Assembly (NCBI GenBank): GCA_905479975.1
Contig: CAJQOS010000020.1
Location: 1 to 47,976 of the forward strand
DNA from: an uncultured Puniceicoccaceae bacterium
GTDB taxonomy: Bacteria; Verrucomicrobiota; Verrucomicrobiia; Opitutales; Coraliomargaritaceae
Length of the DNA stretch: 47,976 nt
Direction of reading: 5' to 3'
Shown here: piece after piece, positions 8,125-15,793 of the stretch
How positions within the stretch are numbered: position 1 is the stretch's first letter
Layout of the letters: each line of letters begins with the position of its first letter
Notes under the pieces: model-generated
Databases searched by the model: none
Told to the model about the DNA's origin: nothing
Seen by the model: only the letters and a program-made list of their open reading frames with translations
Made by a program: the position numbers and the translations under genes

Positions 8125-9420
8125 CTACTCTTCCAGCAACTCCTTCGGCATTTCTCTTTCGTGGAGACGCTCGATCTTGGCGCCGATGCCAGTGAGCTTT
8201 TGCTCGAAGCGTTCATAGCCGCGGTCGAGGTGGTAAATACGTTGAATCCAAGTGTCGCCGGTAGCTGCGAAGGCGGCGAGGATGAGCGCAGCAGATGCGC
8301 GTAGGTCCGAAGCCATGACGGGTGCACCAGAGAGCTTACTCGCGCCTTTGATAATCGCGCTCGGGCCTTCCATTGCGATGTTTGCGCCCATGCGTTGTAG
8401 CTCGGGCACGTGCATGAAGCGGTTCGGGTAGATGCGCTCGGTGATGATCGAGATGCCGTCTGTTTGGGTCATCAACGCGCCGAGTTGTGCTTGTAAATCT
8501 GTGGGGTATCCGGGGTGCGGCAGGGTGATGACATCGACTGGCTTCAGTGAGCCCTCGTAAGGGAGCACGCGGATGGTATCGTCGCCGAGCTCCATGGGCA
8601 GGCCAGCTTCTTCGAGTTTGTCGAGGAATGCACTGAGGAGCTTCGGTGCGATGCCTTTGACAGTGACGTCGCCACGTGTGATGGCGGCGGCGATGACGAA
8701 GGTGCCGGCTTCGATGCGGTCGGCGATCACGGAGTGCTCGCAGCCGTGGAGCTTGTCCACGCCAGTAATTGTCAACTCGGGGCTGCCGATACCGTCGATC
8801 TGGGCGCCCATTTTGACCAGTAGGTTGCACAGGTCGACGACTTCAGGCTCACAGGCCGCGCATTCGAGACGTGTGCTGCCTGGGGCGAGCACTGCTGCCA
8901 TCACAATGTTGGCAGTGCCAGTCACGGTGCTGCCGCTGCGGCCACCGAGAAAGATGGGGCCGCCTTTGATCTCGGATGCGTCGACGTGGACGTAGCCGTT
9001 GGCGATATCGACCTGACAGTTGAGCTTTTGCAGGCCCTTGATGTGAAGGTCGATCGGACGGGGGCCGATCACGCAGCCCCCGGGGATCGATACTTCAGCT
9101 TTGCGCATACGCGCGACGAGCGGGCCGAGCAGGCAAACCGAGGCACGCATCTTGCGCACCAATTCATAGGGCGCAATGTGGGTGATCTCCTTGGCGGTGA
9201 TCTCCCAGGTGCCGGGTTCGGGTTGCACTGTCTCGGCGCCGACGTGCTGCAGGATCTCGATCATGAAGCGCATATCGCTCAGATCGGGGACGTTCTTCAG
9301 AACGACCGTCTCATCGGTAAGCAGGGTGGCGGCGAGGATCGGTAGGGCGGCGTTTTTGGCACCGCCGACTTTGATCTCACCATTTAAAGGTCCGTTCCCG
9401 CTAACTTTGAAGACATCCAT
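8125..9420 (-). CDS. murA: UDP-N-acetylglucosamine 1-carboxyvinyltransferase
   Basis: A 431-residue enzyme that transfers enolpyruvate from phosphoenolpyruvate to UDP-GlcNAc, the first committed step of peptidoglycan synthesis in the cytoplasm. The N-terminus has KVGGAKNAALPILAA, where Lys and Asn bind substrate. The catalytic loop IPGGCVIGPRPIDLH places the nucleophile and fosfomycin target at Cys116. TDLQAQLGALMTQ and GANIAMEG follow as in the family, and length matches bacterial MurA. It begins at ATG 9420, 21 bp after the RGG-protein gene, so the two are probably co-transcribed. A heptamer array lies 18 bp past its stop. Confidence 0.98.
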   Translation of the reverse strand: MDVFKVSGNGPLNGEIKVGGAKNAALPILAATLLTDETVVLKNVPDLSDMRFMIEILQHVGAETVQPEPGTWEITAKEITHIAPYELVRKMRASVCLLGPLVARMRKAEVSIPGGCVIGPRPIDLHIKGLQKLNCQVDIANGYVHVDASEIKGGPIFLGGRSGSTVTGTANIVMAAVLAPGSTRLECAACEPEVVDLCNLLVKMGAQIDGIGSPELTITGVDKLHGCEHSVIADRIEAGTFVIAAAITRGDVTVKGIAPKLLSAFLDKLEEAGLPMELGDDTIRVLPYEGSLKPVDVITLPHPGYPTDLQAQLGALMTQTDGISIITERIYPNRFMHVPELQRMGANIAMEGPSAIIKGASKLSGAPVMASDLRASAALILAAFAATGDTWIQRIYHLDRGYERFEQKLTGIGAKIERLHEREMPKELLEE

Positions 9421-9441
9421 TGTGTGCGCGCTGTGCTGAGA

Positions 9442-10323
9442 TTAAGATTCGTTGCTAAGAGATTTTGCAGAGTGTGGCTTTTCGTTACCGCCTTGACGAC
9501 GACCTTGTCCACCACGGTTGCCGCCACCTGGGCGACGGTTTTGTCCGCCACGGTTGCCGCCTTGGCGATTTTTGCCACCGCGGTTGCCGTTACGGTTGCC
9601 GCCTTGGCGGTTTTGTCCGCCGCGGTTGCCGTTGCGGTTGCCTGCTGGCTTCTTCTCCTCGGGCTTGTCGCCGATGCCGAAAATCCCTAGAATCTTAGCG
9701 AGTAGGCCCTTTTTCTGAGGCTGCTTACCTTTACCTTTTGGCTGTGGCTTCTTGCCACGTGCGTCTGGCTTACGCTCGCTCTTGGCGGGGCGATTCTTTT
9801 CGCGTTCAGCGCCGCGGGCATCACGTTCGGCGCGGCGTTCTGCGAGCTGAGCTTCGACGCTCTTGATGGAGGCGAGGGTTTCTTCGCTTGGCTGTGGATT
9901 GGTGATGCGCTCTTCGCGTGGCTCGCGGGGCGCACGTTTTTCGCGTGGAGCACGTTCTTTGCGCGGCTCGCGTGGTGCGCGTTCTGTCCGAGGCTCGCGT
10001 GTTTCTTCCGATGCGTCTTCATTGCGTGGTGCGCGTTCGCGTGGAGCACGTGGCTCACGCTTTGGTCGCTCCTCGCGTGCTGGACGTTCGTTACGAGTAG
10101 GACGTTCTTCACTTTGCTGTGGACGTGCGGCGCCACTAAGCTTTTCGCTCTTCAGAGCATCTGCTGCGCTGACTTCGCCCATGCTGCCTGTGCTGGCGGA
10201 GGCGACTTCGGTCTTAAACCCACCGCTACGGCGGCGGCCACGTGGCTTTTTAGAAGCGTCTGTGCTGGGTGTGTAGTTGTGCTCCGGGTTCGGCGTGGTA
10301 TTTGTTTCTTCGAATTCTGGCAT
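9442..10323 (-). CDS. Disordered Arg/Pro-rich protein with RGG-type tail
   Basis: A 293-residue low-complexity protein. Residues about 70-145 are tandem R-E-P-A variants (for example RAPREPRKERAPREK). A short helical segment (SVEAQLAERRAERDARG) follows, then a Lys-rich stretch, one amphipathic patch (LLAKILGIFGIGD), and a Gly/Asn/Arg tail (about 230-280) with repeated NRGGQNRQGG-like units. RGG/NRGG tails bind RNA in other proteins, so an RNA-binding or condensate-forming role is possible. No enzymatic domain is seen. It precedes murA by 21 bp on the same strand. Part of the coding sequence is itself repetitive DNA, so unit number may vary between strains. Confidence 0.75.
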   Translation of the reverse strand: MPEFEETNTTPNPEHNYTPSTDASKKPRGRRRSGGFKTEVASASTGSMGEVSAADALKSEKLSGAARPQQSEERPTRNERPAREERPKREPRAPRERAPRNEDASEETREPRTERAPREPRKERAPREKRAPREPREERITNPQPSEETLASIKSVEAQLAERRAERDARGAEREKNRPAKSERKPDARGKKPQPKGKGKQPQKKGLLAKILGIFGIGDKPEEKKPAGNRNGNRGGQNRQGGNRNGNRGGKNRQGGNRGGQNRRPGGGNRGGQGRRQGGNEKPHSAKSLSNES

Positions 10324-10686
10324 CTTATTTATGTGTTACTTGTTATTATTGGTGTCTTGCTGGCTAGAACAGTCATAGCGCGCAAAACACATGTGTGTGG
10401 CTCGATCATACGGACTCACGGATCAATCTCGGCTGGCTTCCGGGAAGCAGCATAAGTCGAAGCCGTGTTGGTGGCTCCGAGGTGAGTCGCGCATCGAGGG
10501 GAATAGGGGTAGCGCAGTAATTTTTCTGCGGCAAGTTTTAAAACGCCTTCGGGCGCGTGTGGCCTTTGCGCGGGCTTCGCGAGCAAAGCCCCTACGTTGG
10601 AGTCACGAAATACCTCGAATCCACTTTTCACAAATCATTATGCGTGCCGGTATCACTCGACACCGAAAAGCGACAGGAGTGTCGTT
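10324..10686. other. Intergenic region, REP-like palindromes, no gene
   Basis: Lies between the SWIM-protein stop and the RGG-protein start, both on the minus strand. It should hold the RGG/murA promoter, but I see no convincing -35/-10 pair. At about 10540-10590 are GC-rich imperfect palindromes (CGCCTTCGGGCG; CTTTGC ... GCAAAG around GGGCTTCGC) of a REP-like kind. Possible open frames here show no recognisable protein features. Confidence 0.45.
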
Positions 10687-11718
10687 CTACTTTGTTTCGT
10701 GCAGCTGTTTGAGCGCTTCGAGGGGCTCGGCTTTAATTGTTAGAGGGCCAGTCTTCTTTTCCCAGTTGCTGATCGTTGGGCCGGAGACGCCGATTTCGCG
10801 GGCGAAGGCGGCCATGCTCAGGCCGAGGTCTTTGCGGAGCTTGCGGACTTTGGCGGCGGTCGGCTTGAAGGCGGCTGGGCGCTTTGTGGCCTTTTTGGCT
10901 GGAGGGCGCTTTGTGGCCTTTTTGGCTGGAGGTCGCTTCGTTGCTTTTTTGGCTTTGGGTGTGGGGCGGCGAGCGGGCGCAGCTGCGTCCTCGTCGTCCA
11001 GGTCGATGCCGAAGACATCGCCGAGAGCATCGCTATCAAGGGTGCGTCGGCGTCGGGAGCTGCTTTTCTTGGTGAGTTCGTTGGCTGCATCATCGATGGC
11101 GATGAGTTCGGTCTGGTCAACGCCACGGAGTTTGAACAGCAACTCGGGGGATTCGTCGAGGCGCGCACCGACGCCGTAGAGCGAGGCGGCGACGTGTTTG
11201 CACATGTCGGCCCAATCGGGGCAGTTGCAGTTGAAGTGGATTTCCTTGGGCTTCGGGAACAGTCCATTGTCAGCGTCCATGACTAGTGACATAATTTCGT
11301 CGGAAAGCTTGCCTTGCAGGAGTTCGATGAGAGAGCCGATTTTGCCTTGGCAACGTGCTTTGATCGCTGCCCATTTTTCGGGGGCAAGCGGATCGATGGT
11401 GACGGTCAGTTCGTAGAGCTCGGAGCCGTTGACGAGGGCGGTGACTGTTTGCGGCTTGATCTTAAGGTCGATGACTGCGCCGTGGCGTATATAACTGCGT
11501 CCGCGCGGCACGCGGTAAGCGTAGTCGCTGAAGGCTTCGAGGTGCTTGCACCACGCTTTGCCCCAAAAGCTTTTGGCGATGAGGCCGCGGCTGGTGGCGG
11601 CTTCGACGGGCTCGAGTTTGTTGCCTGATCGCTTCAGGGATTTGATTTTTTTTTCAGCCTGTGTGCGCAGTTCGCCGACAGTGGGGCGGCGGTAATCGTC
11701 GTAGTAGTTCCAGCTCAT
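10687..11718 (-). CDS. SWIM zinc-finger protein with H1-like linker and XRE domain
   Basis: A 343-residue protein of unusual composition. Residues 164-175 carry the SWIM zinc finger C-x-C...C-x-H as FNCNCPDWADMCKH. Residues about 252-282 are a Lys/Ala/Pro linker of three near-identical 9-residue units (KKATKRPPA), like histone H1 tails, encoded by a 27-bp tandem repeat near 10878-10955. Residues about 290-335 form an XRE helix-turn-helix (LGLSMAAFAREIGVSGPTISNWE). Its ATG overlaps the stop of the SNF2 gene (ATGA, 11715-11718), so the two are translationally coupled. SWIM proteins beside SNF2 helicases are common in bacteria, where they probably assist the helicase on DNA. The added linker and XRE domain suggest extra DNA binding. 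Confidence 0.88.
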   Translation of the reverse strand: MSWNYYDDYRRPTVGELRTQAEKKIKSLKRSGNKLEPVEAATSRGLIAKSFWGKAWCKHLEAFSDYAYRVPRGRSYIRHGAVIDLKIKPQTVTALVNGSELYELTVTIDPLAPEKWAAIKARCQGKIGSLIELLQGKLSDEIMSLVMDADNGLFPKPKEIHFNCNCPDWADMCKHVAASLYGVGARLDESPELLFKLRGVDQTELIAIDDAANELTKKSSSRRRRTLDSDALGDVFGIDLDDEDAAAPARRPTPKAKKATKRPPAKKATKRPPAKKATKRPAAFKPTAAKVRKLRKDLGLSMAAFAREIGVSGPTISNWEKKTGPLTIKAEPLEALKQLHETK

Positions 11719-14345
11719 AGTTTGGTATCGGCGTGTTGTAGGTCGAGGCGGATGAGGTCTAAGAGTTCGTCATTGCTCAGTTCGGTCAATGATTTCTCGG
11801 CGCTGCCAGTTAAAATCTGGTCAGCGGTGCTTTGTTTCTCGGAGATCATGCGGTCGATCTTTTCTTCAAGAGTGCCGCTGGTGACGAATTTGTGCACCAG
11901 CACGTTGCGCTTCTGACCGATGCGGAAGGCGCGGTCGGTGGCCTGGTTCTCGATGGCGGGATTCCACCAGCGGTCGAAGTGGACGACGTGCGAGGCGGCG
12001 GTGAGGTTGAGCCCGGTGCCGCCTGCTTTAAGGGAGAGCACGAAGAACGGCGGGCCGTCTTCGCGCTGGAAGCTATCGACCATTTGCTGACGCTGCTTGA
12101 TCGGCGTGCCGCCGTGCAGCACGAGGCCAGAGCGACCGAAGATCGTGGTGAGGCAGTCGGCCAGCGGGTCAGTCATCTCGCGGAATTGAGTGAAGATGAG
12201 CAGCTTCTCGCCGCGTGATTCGATCTGGGTGGCGAGTTCTTCGAGGCGCTGGAACTTGGCGCTGTGCTTGGGGATGTATGCGCCTGCGCCTGTGAGTTGA
12301 TCGGGGTGATTGCAGATCTGCTTGAAGCGCATCAGGTAGCTAAGCACCAGACCCTTGCGTTGGATGCCTTCGGCGGCCGCTAGCTCCTCTTTCAGTGTCT
12401 TGACGGTGTGTTGATAGAGCTTGGCTTGTTCGACGCTGAGCCCGCAGAAGACTTTCATCTCCGTCTTATCAGGCAAGTCACCGATGATTGACTTGTCGGT
12501 CTTGAGTCGGCGCAAAATGTAGGGGCTGACGAGTCGGCGTAGCGGTGCAAAGTGGTCGCTGGAGGATTTGCTCAGATCCTTGGTGAACTTGGCAAACTGC
12601 CCGGAGCTACCGAGCAGGCCGGGGTTGATGAAATCAAAGAGTGACCAGAGATCGCCGAGCGTGTTCTCGATCGGCGTGCCGGTGAGAGCGATGCGGGCGT
12701 GGGCTTTGAGGGCGCGCACGGCTTTGCTCTGGCGGGTGGCGTGATTCTTGATGGCTTGCGCTTCGTCGAGGACGACCCAGCTCCAGTCGAACACGGCGGG
12801 CCAGTCGAGCCGGTTGAGCATGCCGTAGGTGGTGATGACGAGTTCTGCTTGGGCGAGTTGCTCGGTCGGAGTGCTCTGCAGAATGTCTTTCGGACACTCG
12901 GATGGATGGGCGATGAACAGGCGCAGTGAGGGGGCGAATTTCTCGGCTTCGCGCTGCCAGTTGCCGATCAGCGAGGCTGGGACGACGAGTAGTGCGGGCG
13001 CGGACTTCGGTGTTTGTTGCTGTTTGCGCAGTAGGGCGGCGAGCAGCTGGATGGTTTTGCCCAGACCCATGTCGTCGGCGAGGCAGGCGCCGAGGCCTGT
13101 TTGCGTGCAAAACCACAGCCAGTCGAGGCCGGTTTGTTGGTAGGGGCGCAGTGTGGCTAGTAGTGTGTCGGGTGGGGTGAGCTGTTTGGGATCTTTGAGC
13201 TGCTGTAGGAGTTCGGATAGTGCCTCGCCTGGTTCGGCAAAGGCCCATTCGTTGAGGATTTCGGTGTCGCTACTTGCTGCCAAGTCGGCAGGTGCACCAG
13301 CGAGCCAACGCATGCCTTCGGCAAAGGAAATCTCGCCGTGGGCTTCCACGCGGCGCCAGTGGTCGAGGGCTTGTTGTAGTTTTTCGCGGTCGACTTCCAC
13401 CCATTGGCCGCGCAGCAGGACGAGGCCGTCGTCGCCGTCGAGGAGTGCTTCGATCTCTTCGGGCGAGAGCGCTTGGCCGTCGACGATCACGTTGAGTTTG
13501 ACGTCGAGCAGACCGTGTTCGCCGACGGAGCTGCGTTTGGAGGAGCCGATCTTGGCGGCGACTTGTGGGCGGCGTGTGCGCTTTTTCCACCAGTCTGGTA
13601 GGCGAATGAGGAGGCCTGCGTCTTCCAGCTCCGGCACGCTTTGCAAGAATTGGTAGGCTTCGGAGGGCAACCACACCAGCGGGTGAAAGATATCCTGAGT
13701 CTCGACCAAATCCGCGATGAGTGTGCACTGTTTGGCCGCGGCGTTGATCGGGGAGAGGAGTTTGAGCAGAGCGGCCTTGTTATTGGTGCCGGCGTATTCC
13801 TTGAGTGCCTTGCCGAGTGGCAGTTGCTGCAGGCGTCCGCTTTTGCTGAGTCCCGAGGCGTAGGACGCCATGAACGCGAACGGATATTCGGGGTCGCTCT
13901 TGTTTTCGGCCAGATGCAGGGTGACGCGACCGACGCGCGACCAGAGCGGGGCGTGGGTGGCGAGTAAGGCGCTGAGGTCAGAGTCGGTTTTGAGTTGAGT
14001 GCGTGTCCAATCGACGAGCCGCTGCCAGAGGGAGCGTAGCACGTCGAGGCTCAGGTATTCCGCGCCGCGCATGGGTGGCGCGTTGAGAATGATTTCGGAT
14101 AAATCCGCGGGTGCGGGCGCTTCGATCTGCAGGTCATTTTCGCTATCGGCTGGAACGTGGCAGAGGGCACGGATGAATTGCTCGGCAAATTCCTTCCAAT
14201 ACAGCACGGAGGCATCGACTTCGGGCGGGAGCTTTTGGCCTGCAATACGGATGAGGCCTGCTGCTTCGGAGTCAGCAAAGATGGCCAGCTCTTTGAGCGA
14301 GTCGTCGCGGCAGATGACGATGCCGTGTGGCGTGAGTTCGAGCAT
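11715..14345 (-). CDS. SNF2-family DNA-dependent ATPase/helicase
   Basis: An 876-residue SNF2/Rad54-type translocase. The N-terminal half includes the bacterial SNF2-associated region (LSPEEIEALLDGDDGLVLLRGQWVEVD written here in part as IEALLDGDDGLVLLRGQW). The RecA-like core follows: Walker A DDMGLGKT at about 424-431, DEAQ box at about 525, LTGTPIEN, and C-terminal motifs LKAGGTGLNLT and QATDRAFRIGQ. It uses ATP to move along duplex DNA and displace proteins, and bacterial members assist transcription recycling or repair. It starts at ATG 14345 and its stop overlaps the SWIM-protein start by 4 bp, forming an operon. A 24-bp perfect inverted repeat lies upstream at 14389-14457. Confidence 0.96.
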   Translation of the reverse strand: MLELTPHGIVICRDDSLKELAIFADSEAAGLIRIAGQKLPPEVDASVLYWKEFAEQFIRALCHVPADSENDLQIEAPAPADLSEIILNAPPMRGAEYLSLDVLRSLWQRLVDWTRTQLKTDSDLSALLATHAPLWSRVGRVTLHLAENKSDPEYPFAFMASYASGLSKSGRLQQLPLGKALKEYAGTNNKAALLKLLSPINAAAKQCTLIADLVETQDIFHPLVWLPSEAYQFLQSVPELEDAGLLIRLPDWWKKRTRRPQVAAKIGSSKRSSVGEHGLLDVKLNVIVDGQALSPEEIEALLDGDDGLVLLRGQWVEVDREKLQQALDHWRRVEAHGEISFAEGMRWLAGAPADLAASSDTEILNEWAFAEPGEALSELLQQLKDPKQLTPPDTLLATLRPYQQTGLDWLWFCTQTGLGACLADDMGLGKTIQLLAALLRKQQQTPKSAPALLVVPASLIGNWQREAEKFAPSLRLFIAHPSECPKDILQSTPTEQLAQAELVITTYGMLNRLDWPAVFDWSWVVLDEAQAIKNHATRQSKAVRALKAHARIALTGTPIENTLGDLWSLFDFINPGLLGSSGQFAKFTKDLSKSSSDHFAPLRRLVSPYILRRLKTDKSIIGDLPDKTEMKVFCGLSVEQAKLYQHTVKTLKEELAAAEGIQRKGLVLSYLMRFKQICNHPDQLTGAGAYIPKHSAKFQRLEELATQIESRGEKLLIFTQFREMTDPLADCLTTIFGRSGLVLHGGTPIKQRQQMVDSFQREDGPPFFVLSLKAGGTGLNLTAASHVVHFDRWWNPAIENQATDRAFRIGQKRNVLVHKFVTSGTLEEKIDRMISEKQSTADQILTGSAEKSLTELSNDELLDLIRLDLQHADTKL

Positions 14346-14388
14346 GGGCTGAGGAGGGAGACTTGAGAGCTGAGATGCGAGGTTCTCT

Positions 14389-14457
14389 TCTTAATCATAC
14401 TCTTACTCTTAATCCTACTCTAATTTTTGAGGGTTAAGAGTAAGAGTATGATTAAGA
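14389..14457. repeat. 24-bp perfect inverted repeat
   Basis: Arms at 14389-14412 and 14434-14457 are exactly complementary, and pairing extends inward four more positions with one G-T wobble. The loop is about 13-21 nt. The arms themselves consist of short iterated blocks (CTTAATC, ATACTCT, TACTCTT). It lies 44 bp upstream of the SNF2 start and about 150 bp before the dUTPase start, in the divergent intergenic region, so it could form a cruciform or an RNA hairpin in either leader. Confidence 0.85.
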
Positions 14458-14525
14458 TTATGGCTGACGTTGATGCGAGCTGACTCCCCGCTCCGCCTCA
14501 GGCTTCGCAGGGCTTGGCTGACGTG

Positions 14526-14543
14526 ACAGACCGCAATGTCTGT
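14526..14543. repeat. Small hairpin, copy 1 (ACAGAC-N6-GTCTGT)
   Basis: A 6-bp perfect stem with a 6-nt loop ending in AAT, followed by TTCACTTT. An almost identical hairpin with the same tail occurs at 15092-15109, so this is a repeated unit. It lies 60 bp upstream of the dUTPase start. Confidence 0.6.
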
Positions 14544-14603
14544 TTCACTTTGCCGATTCGCTTTGCACTTGCTTGAATGCGGGGCGGCACCTAGGCATTA
14601 GGC

Positions 14604-14975
14604 ATGGATAAATTTGACGAACTTTTTGACCTTCAGAACGCGTTGAACAAGCGCATTGGCGTGGATACCGACAATATGTCGGACGAAGAAAAGACCAAGT
14701 GGGTGTTGAACTATACTCGCGCGATGCAGCAGGAGATGTCGGAGCTGATTGATTCGGTGCCATGGAAGTGGTGGGCGAAATATCAAGAGTTCGACGAGCA
14801 AAATGCGAAGGTTGAAGTGGTGGACCTGTTTCACTTCGTTATTTCACTCGCGCAGGTGCTCGGCATGACTCCTGAAGATGTGCACGCCGCTTACACTAAG
14901 AAGAACAAGGTGAATCACGATCGTCAGGACAGCGGCTACGTTGCCAAAGACGAAGACGACTCACGGCACATTTAG
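14604..14975 (+). CDS. Dimeric dUTPase-family all-alpha pyrophosphatase
   Basis: A 123-residue all-alpha NTP pyrophosphatase of the dimeric dUTPase type. The metal-binding motif E-x-x-E...E-x-x-D is clear: Glu44 and Glu47 in QEMSELID, Glu71 and Asp74 in VEVVDLFHF. PWKWW and the C-terminal NKVNHDRQDSGY are also family features. It would hydrolyse dUTP (or dUDP) to dUMP and pyrophosphate, keeping uracil out of DNA and supplying dTMP synthesis. It is shorter than phage and trypanosome relatives but close to bacterial ones. It begins at ATG 14604. A hairpin spans its stop codon. Confidence 0.9.
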   Translation: MDKFDELFDLQNALNKRIGVDTDNMSDEEKTKWVLNYTRAMQQEMSELIDSVPWKWWAKYQEFDEQNAKVEVVDLFHFVISLAQVLGMTPEDVHAAYTKKNKVNHDRQDSGYVAKDEDDSRHI

Positions 14976-14990
14976 TCGCGCAGCGACTAA
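14972..14990 (+). terminator. Stem-loop spanning the dUTPase stop codon
   Basis: A perfect 8-bp stem (TTAGTCGC / GCGACTAA) with a 3-nt loop GCA. The TAG stop at 14973-14975 lies in the left arm. No T run follows, so it is more likely an mRNA 3'-end stabiliser or part of a terminator than a full intrinsic terminator. Confidence 0.5.
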
Positions 14991-15091
14991 GTGAGAGTGA
15001 GGAGTCACAGTGAGGGGGCAGATTTCTCATGTCCAAATTCTGAGGTCATCGGATCAGCTATTATTTATTATCCATTGTTAGCCTTGCTCGA

Positions 15092-15109
15092 ACAGACAAG
15101 AATGTCTGT
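15092..15109. repeat. Small hairpin, copy 2 (ACAGAC-N6-GTCTGT)
   Basis: Same 6-bp stem and AAT-ending loop as at 14526-14543, followed by ATCACTTTTTT immediately before the ATG of the CPBP gene. The T run makes it look like an intrinsic terminator, perhaps for the dUTPase transcript. That leaves no room for an ordinary ribosome-binding site for a start at 15121. Confidence 0.6.
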
Positions 15110-15120
15110 ATCACTTTTTT

Positions 15121-15723
15121 ATGAACGAATCTCCCTTTATGATCTTACTCTACGTCGGCATGGCTGCCTACGTGGGGAATATATATTGGGGCGACTATAA
15201 GTCGCAAAGGGGCGGTGAGCCGAATCCATCGGCGATGCCGGGCGCGACTGCGGCCTCGCTGAAGCTCTTTGTCATCGGTGTGATCGGTGCGTTGCTAATC
15301 CTCGCTGCGGAGACCAGTGGCGAGATTGCGCTCGGTATCTCCTCCGAGCAGAGCGAGATGGTGTGGTATTTCGTGTTCGCTAGTCTCGGCGCTGGCATTG
15401 TGGAAGAGGTGATCTTTCGCGGTTATCTAGTGGTGGATAAAAAGGGGCGCGCTGCGCTGATTGGCAGCTGTATTGGTTTTTCGCTGATCTTTGCAGTGAT
15501 CCATCCGCACCTTTGGAGCAATGAAGAGAGCTTTCACCTGACGCTGACTGCGAAGGGCTTTTTCAGCACTTCGATTTTGTTGGTAAACTCACTCTGGTTC
15601 TACGCACTGCGCTTTGGACCATGGAATAAGAACCGCTCGCTGTTTCCCTGCATGCTGGCCCATGCGGCGAGTAACTTAGGGGTATTTGCGGTGAAGCTTG
15701 CGCAGGGATTTGTGACGTTTTAG
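15121..15723 (+). CDS. CPBP-family intramembrane metalloprotease
   Basis: A 200-residue multi-spanning membrane protein. Hydrophobic segments lie at about 45-63, 82-95, 111-128, 150-164 and 180-196. The Abi/CPBP motifs are present: EEVIFR at 95-100, His128/His130 in FAVIHPH, and His181 with Asn185 in LAHAASN. Family members cleave within the membrane or act in CAAX processing and bacteriocin immunity. The start at ATG 15121 directly abuts a hairpin and T run with no Shine-Dalgarno, so a start at Met7 or Met14 is possible. Its last 25 codons plus 8 bp are repeated at 17454-17537. Confidence 0.88.
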   Translation: MNESPFMILLYVGMAAYVGNIYWGDYKSQRGGEPNPSAMPGATAASLKLFVIGVIGALLILAAETSGEIALGISSEQSEMVWYFVFASLGAGIVEEVIFRGYLVVDKKGRAALIGSCIGFSLIFAVIHPHLWSNEESFHLTLTAKGFFSTSILLVNSLWFYALRFGPWNKNRSLFPCMLAHAASNLGVFAVKLAQGFVTF

Positions 15724-15731
15724 GCGTCGAG
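15648..15731 (+). repeat. 84-bp direct repeat, left copy (3' end of CPBP gene)
   Basis: Matches 17454-17537 at 78 of 84 positions. All six differences are third codon positions of the CPBP frame and five are synonymous (one Leu/Phe). The repeat covers the catalytic LAHAASN motif to the stop, plus GCGTCGAG beyond it. The two copies bound the HipA/DUF3037 cassette. Confidence 0.92.
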
Positions 15732-15793
15732 CGCGAGGTGAAATAAAACGTTGTTCTTTTTAGTTATTCTGGATCGAATGTAATTCTCGATAC

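Noticed and set aside
9863-10276. Plus-strand frame rich in Arg/Ser/Gly
   Set aside because: It is the reverse reading of the repetitive RGG-protein gene, so the low complexity is inherited from the other strand.
12634-13248. Long minus-strand frame rich in Arg/Pro/His inside the SNF2 gene
   Set aside because: An alternate frame of the helicase coding sequence; no domain and composition typical of frame-shifted GC-rich DNA.
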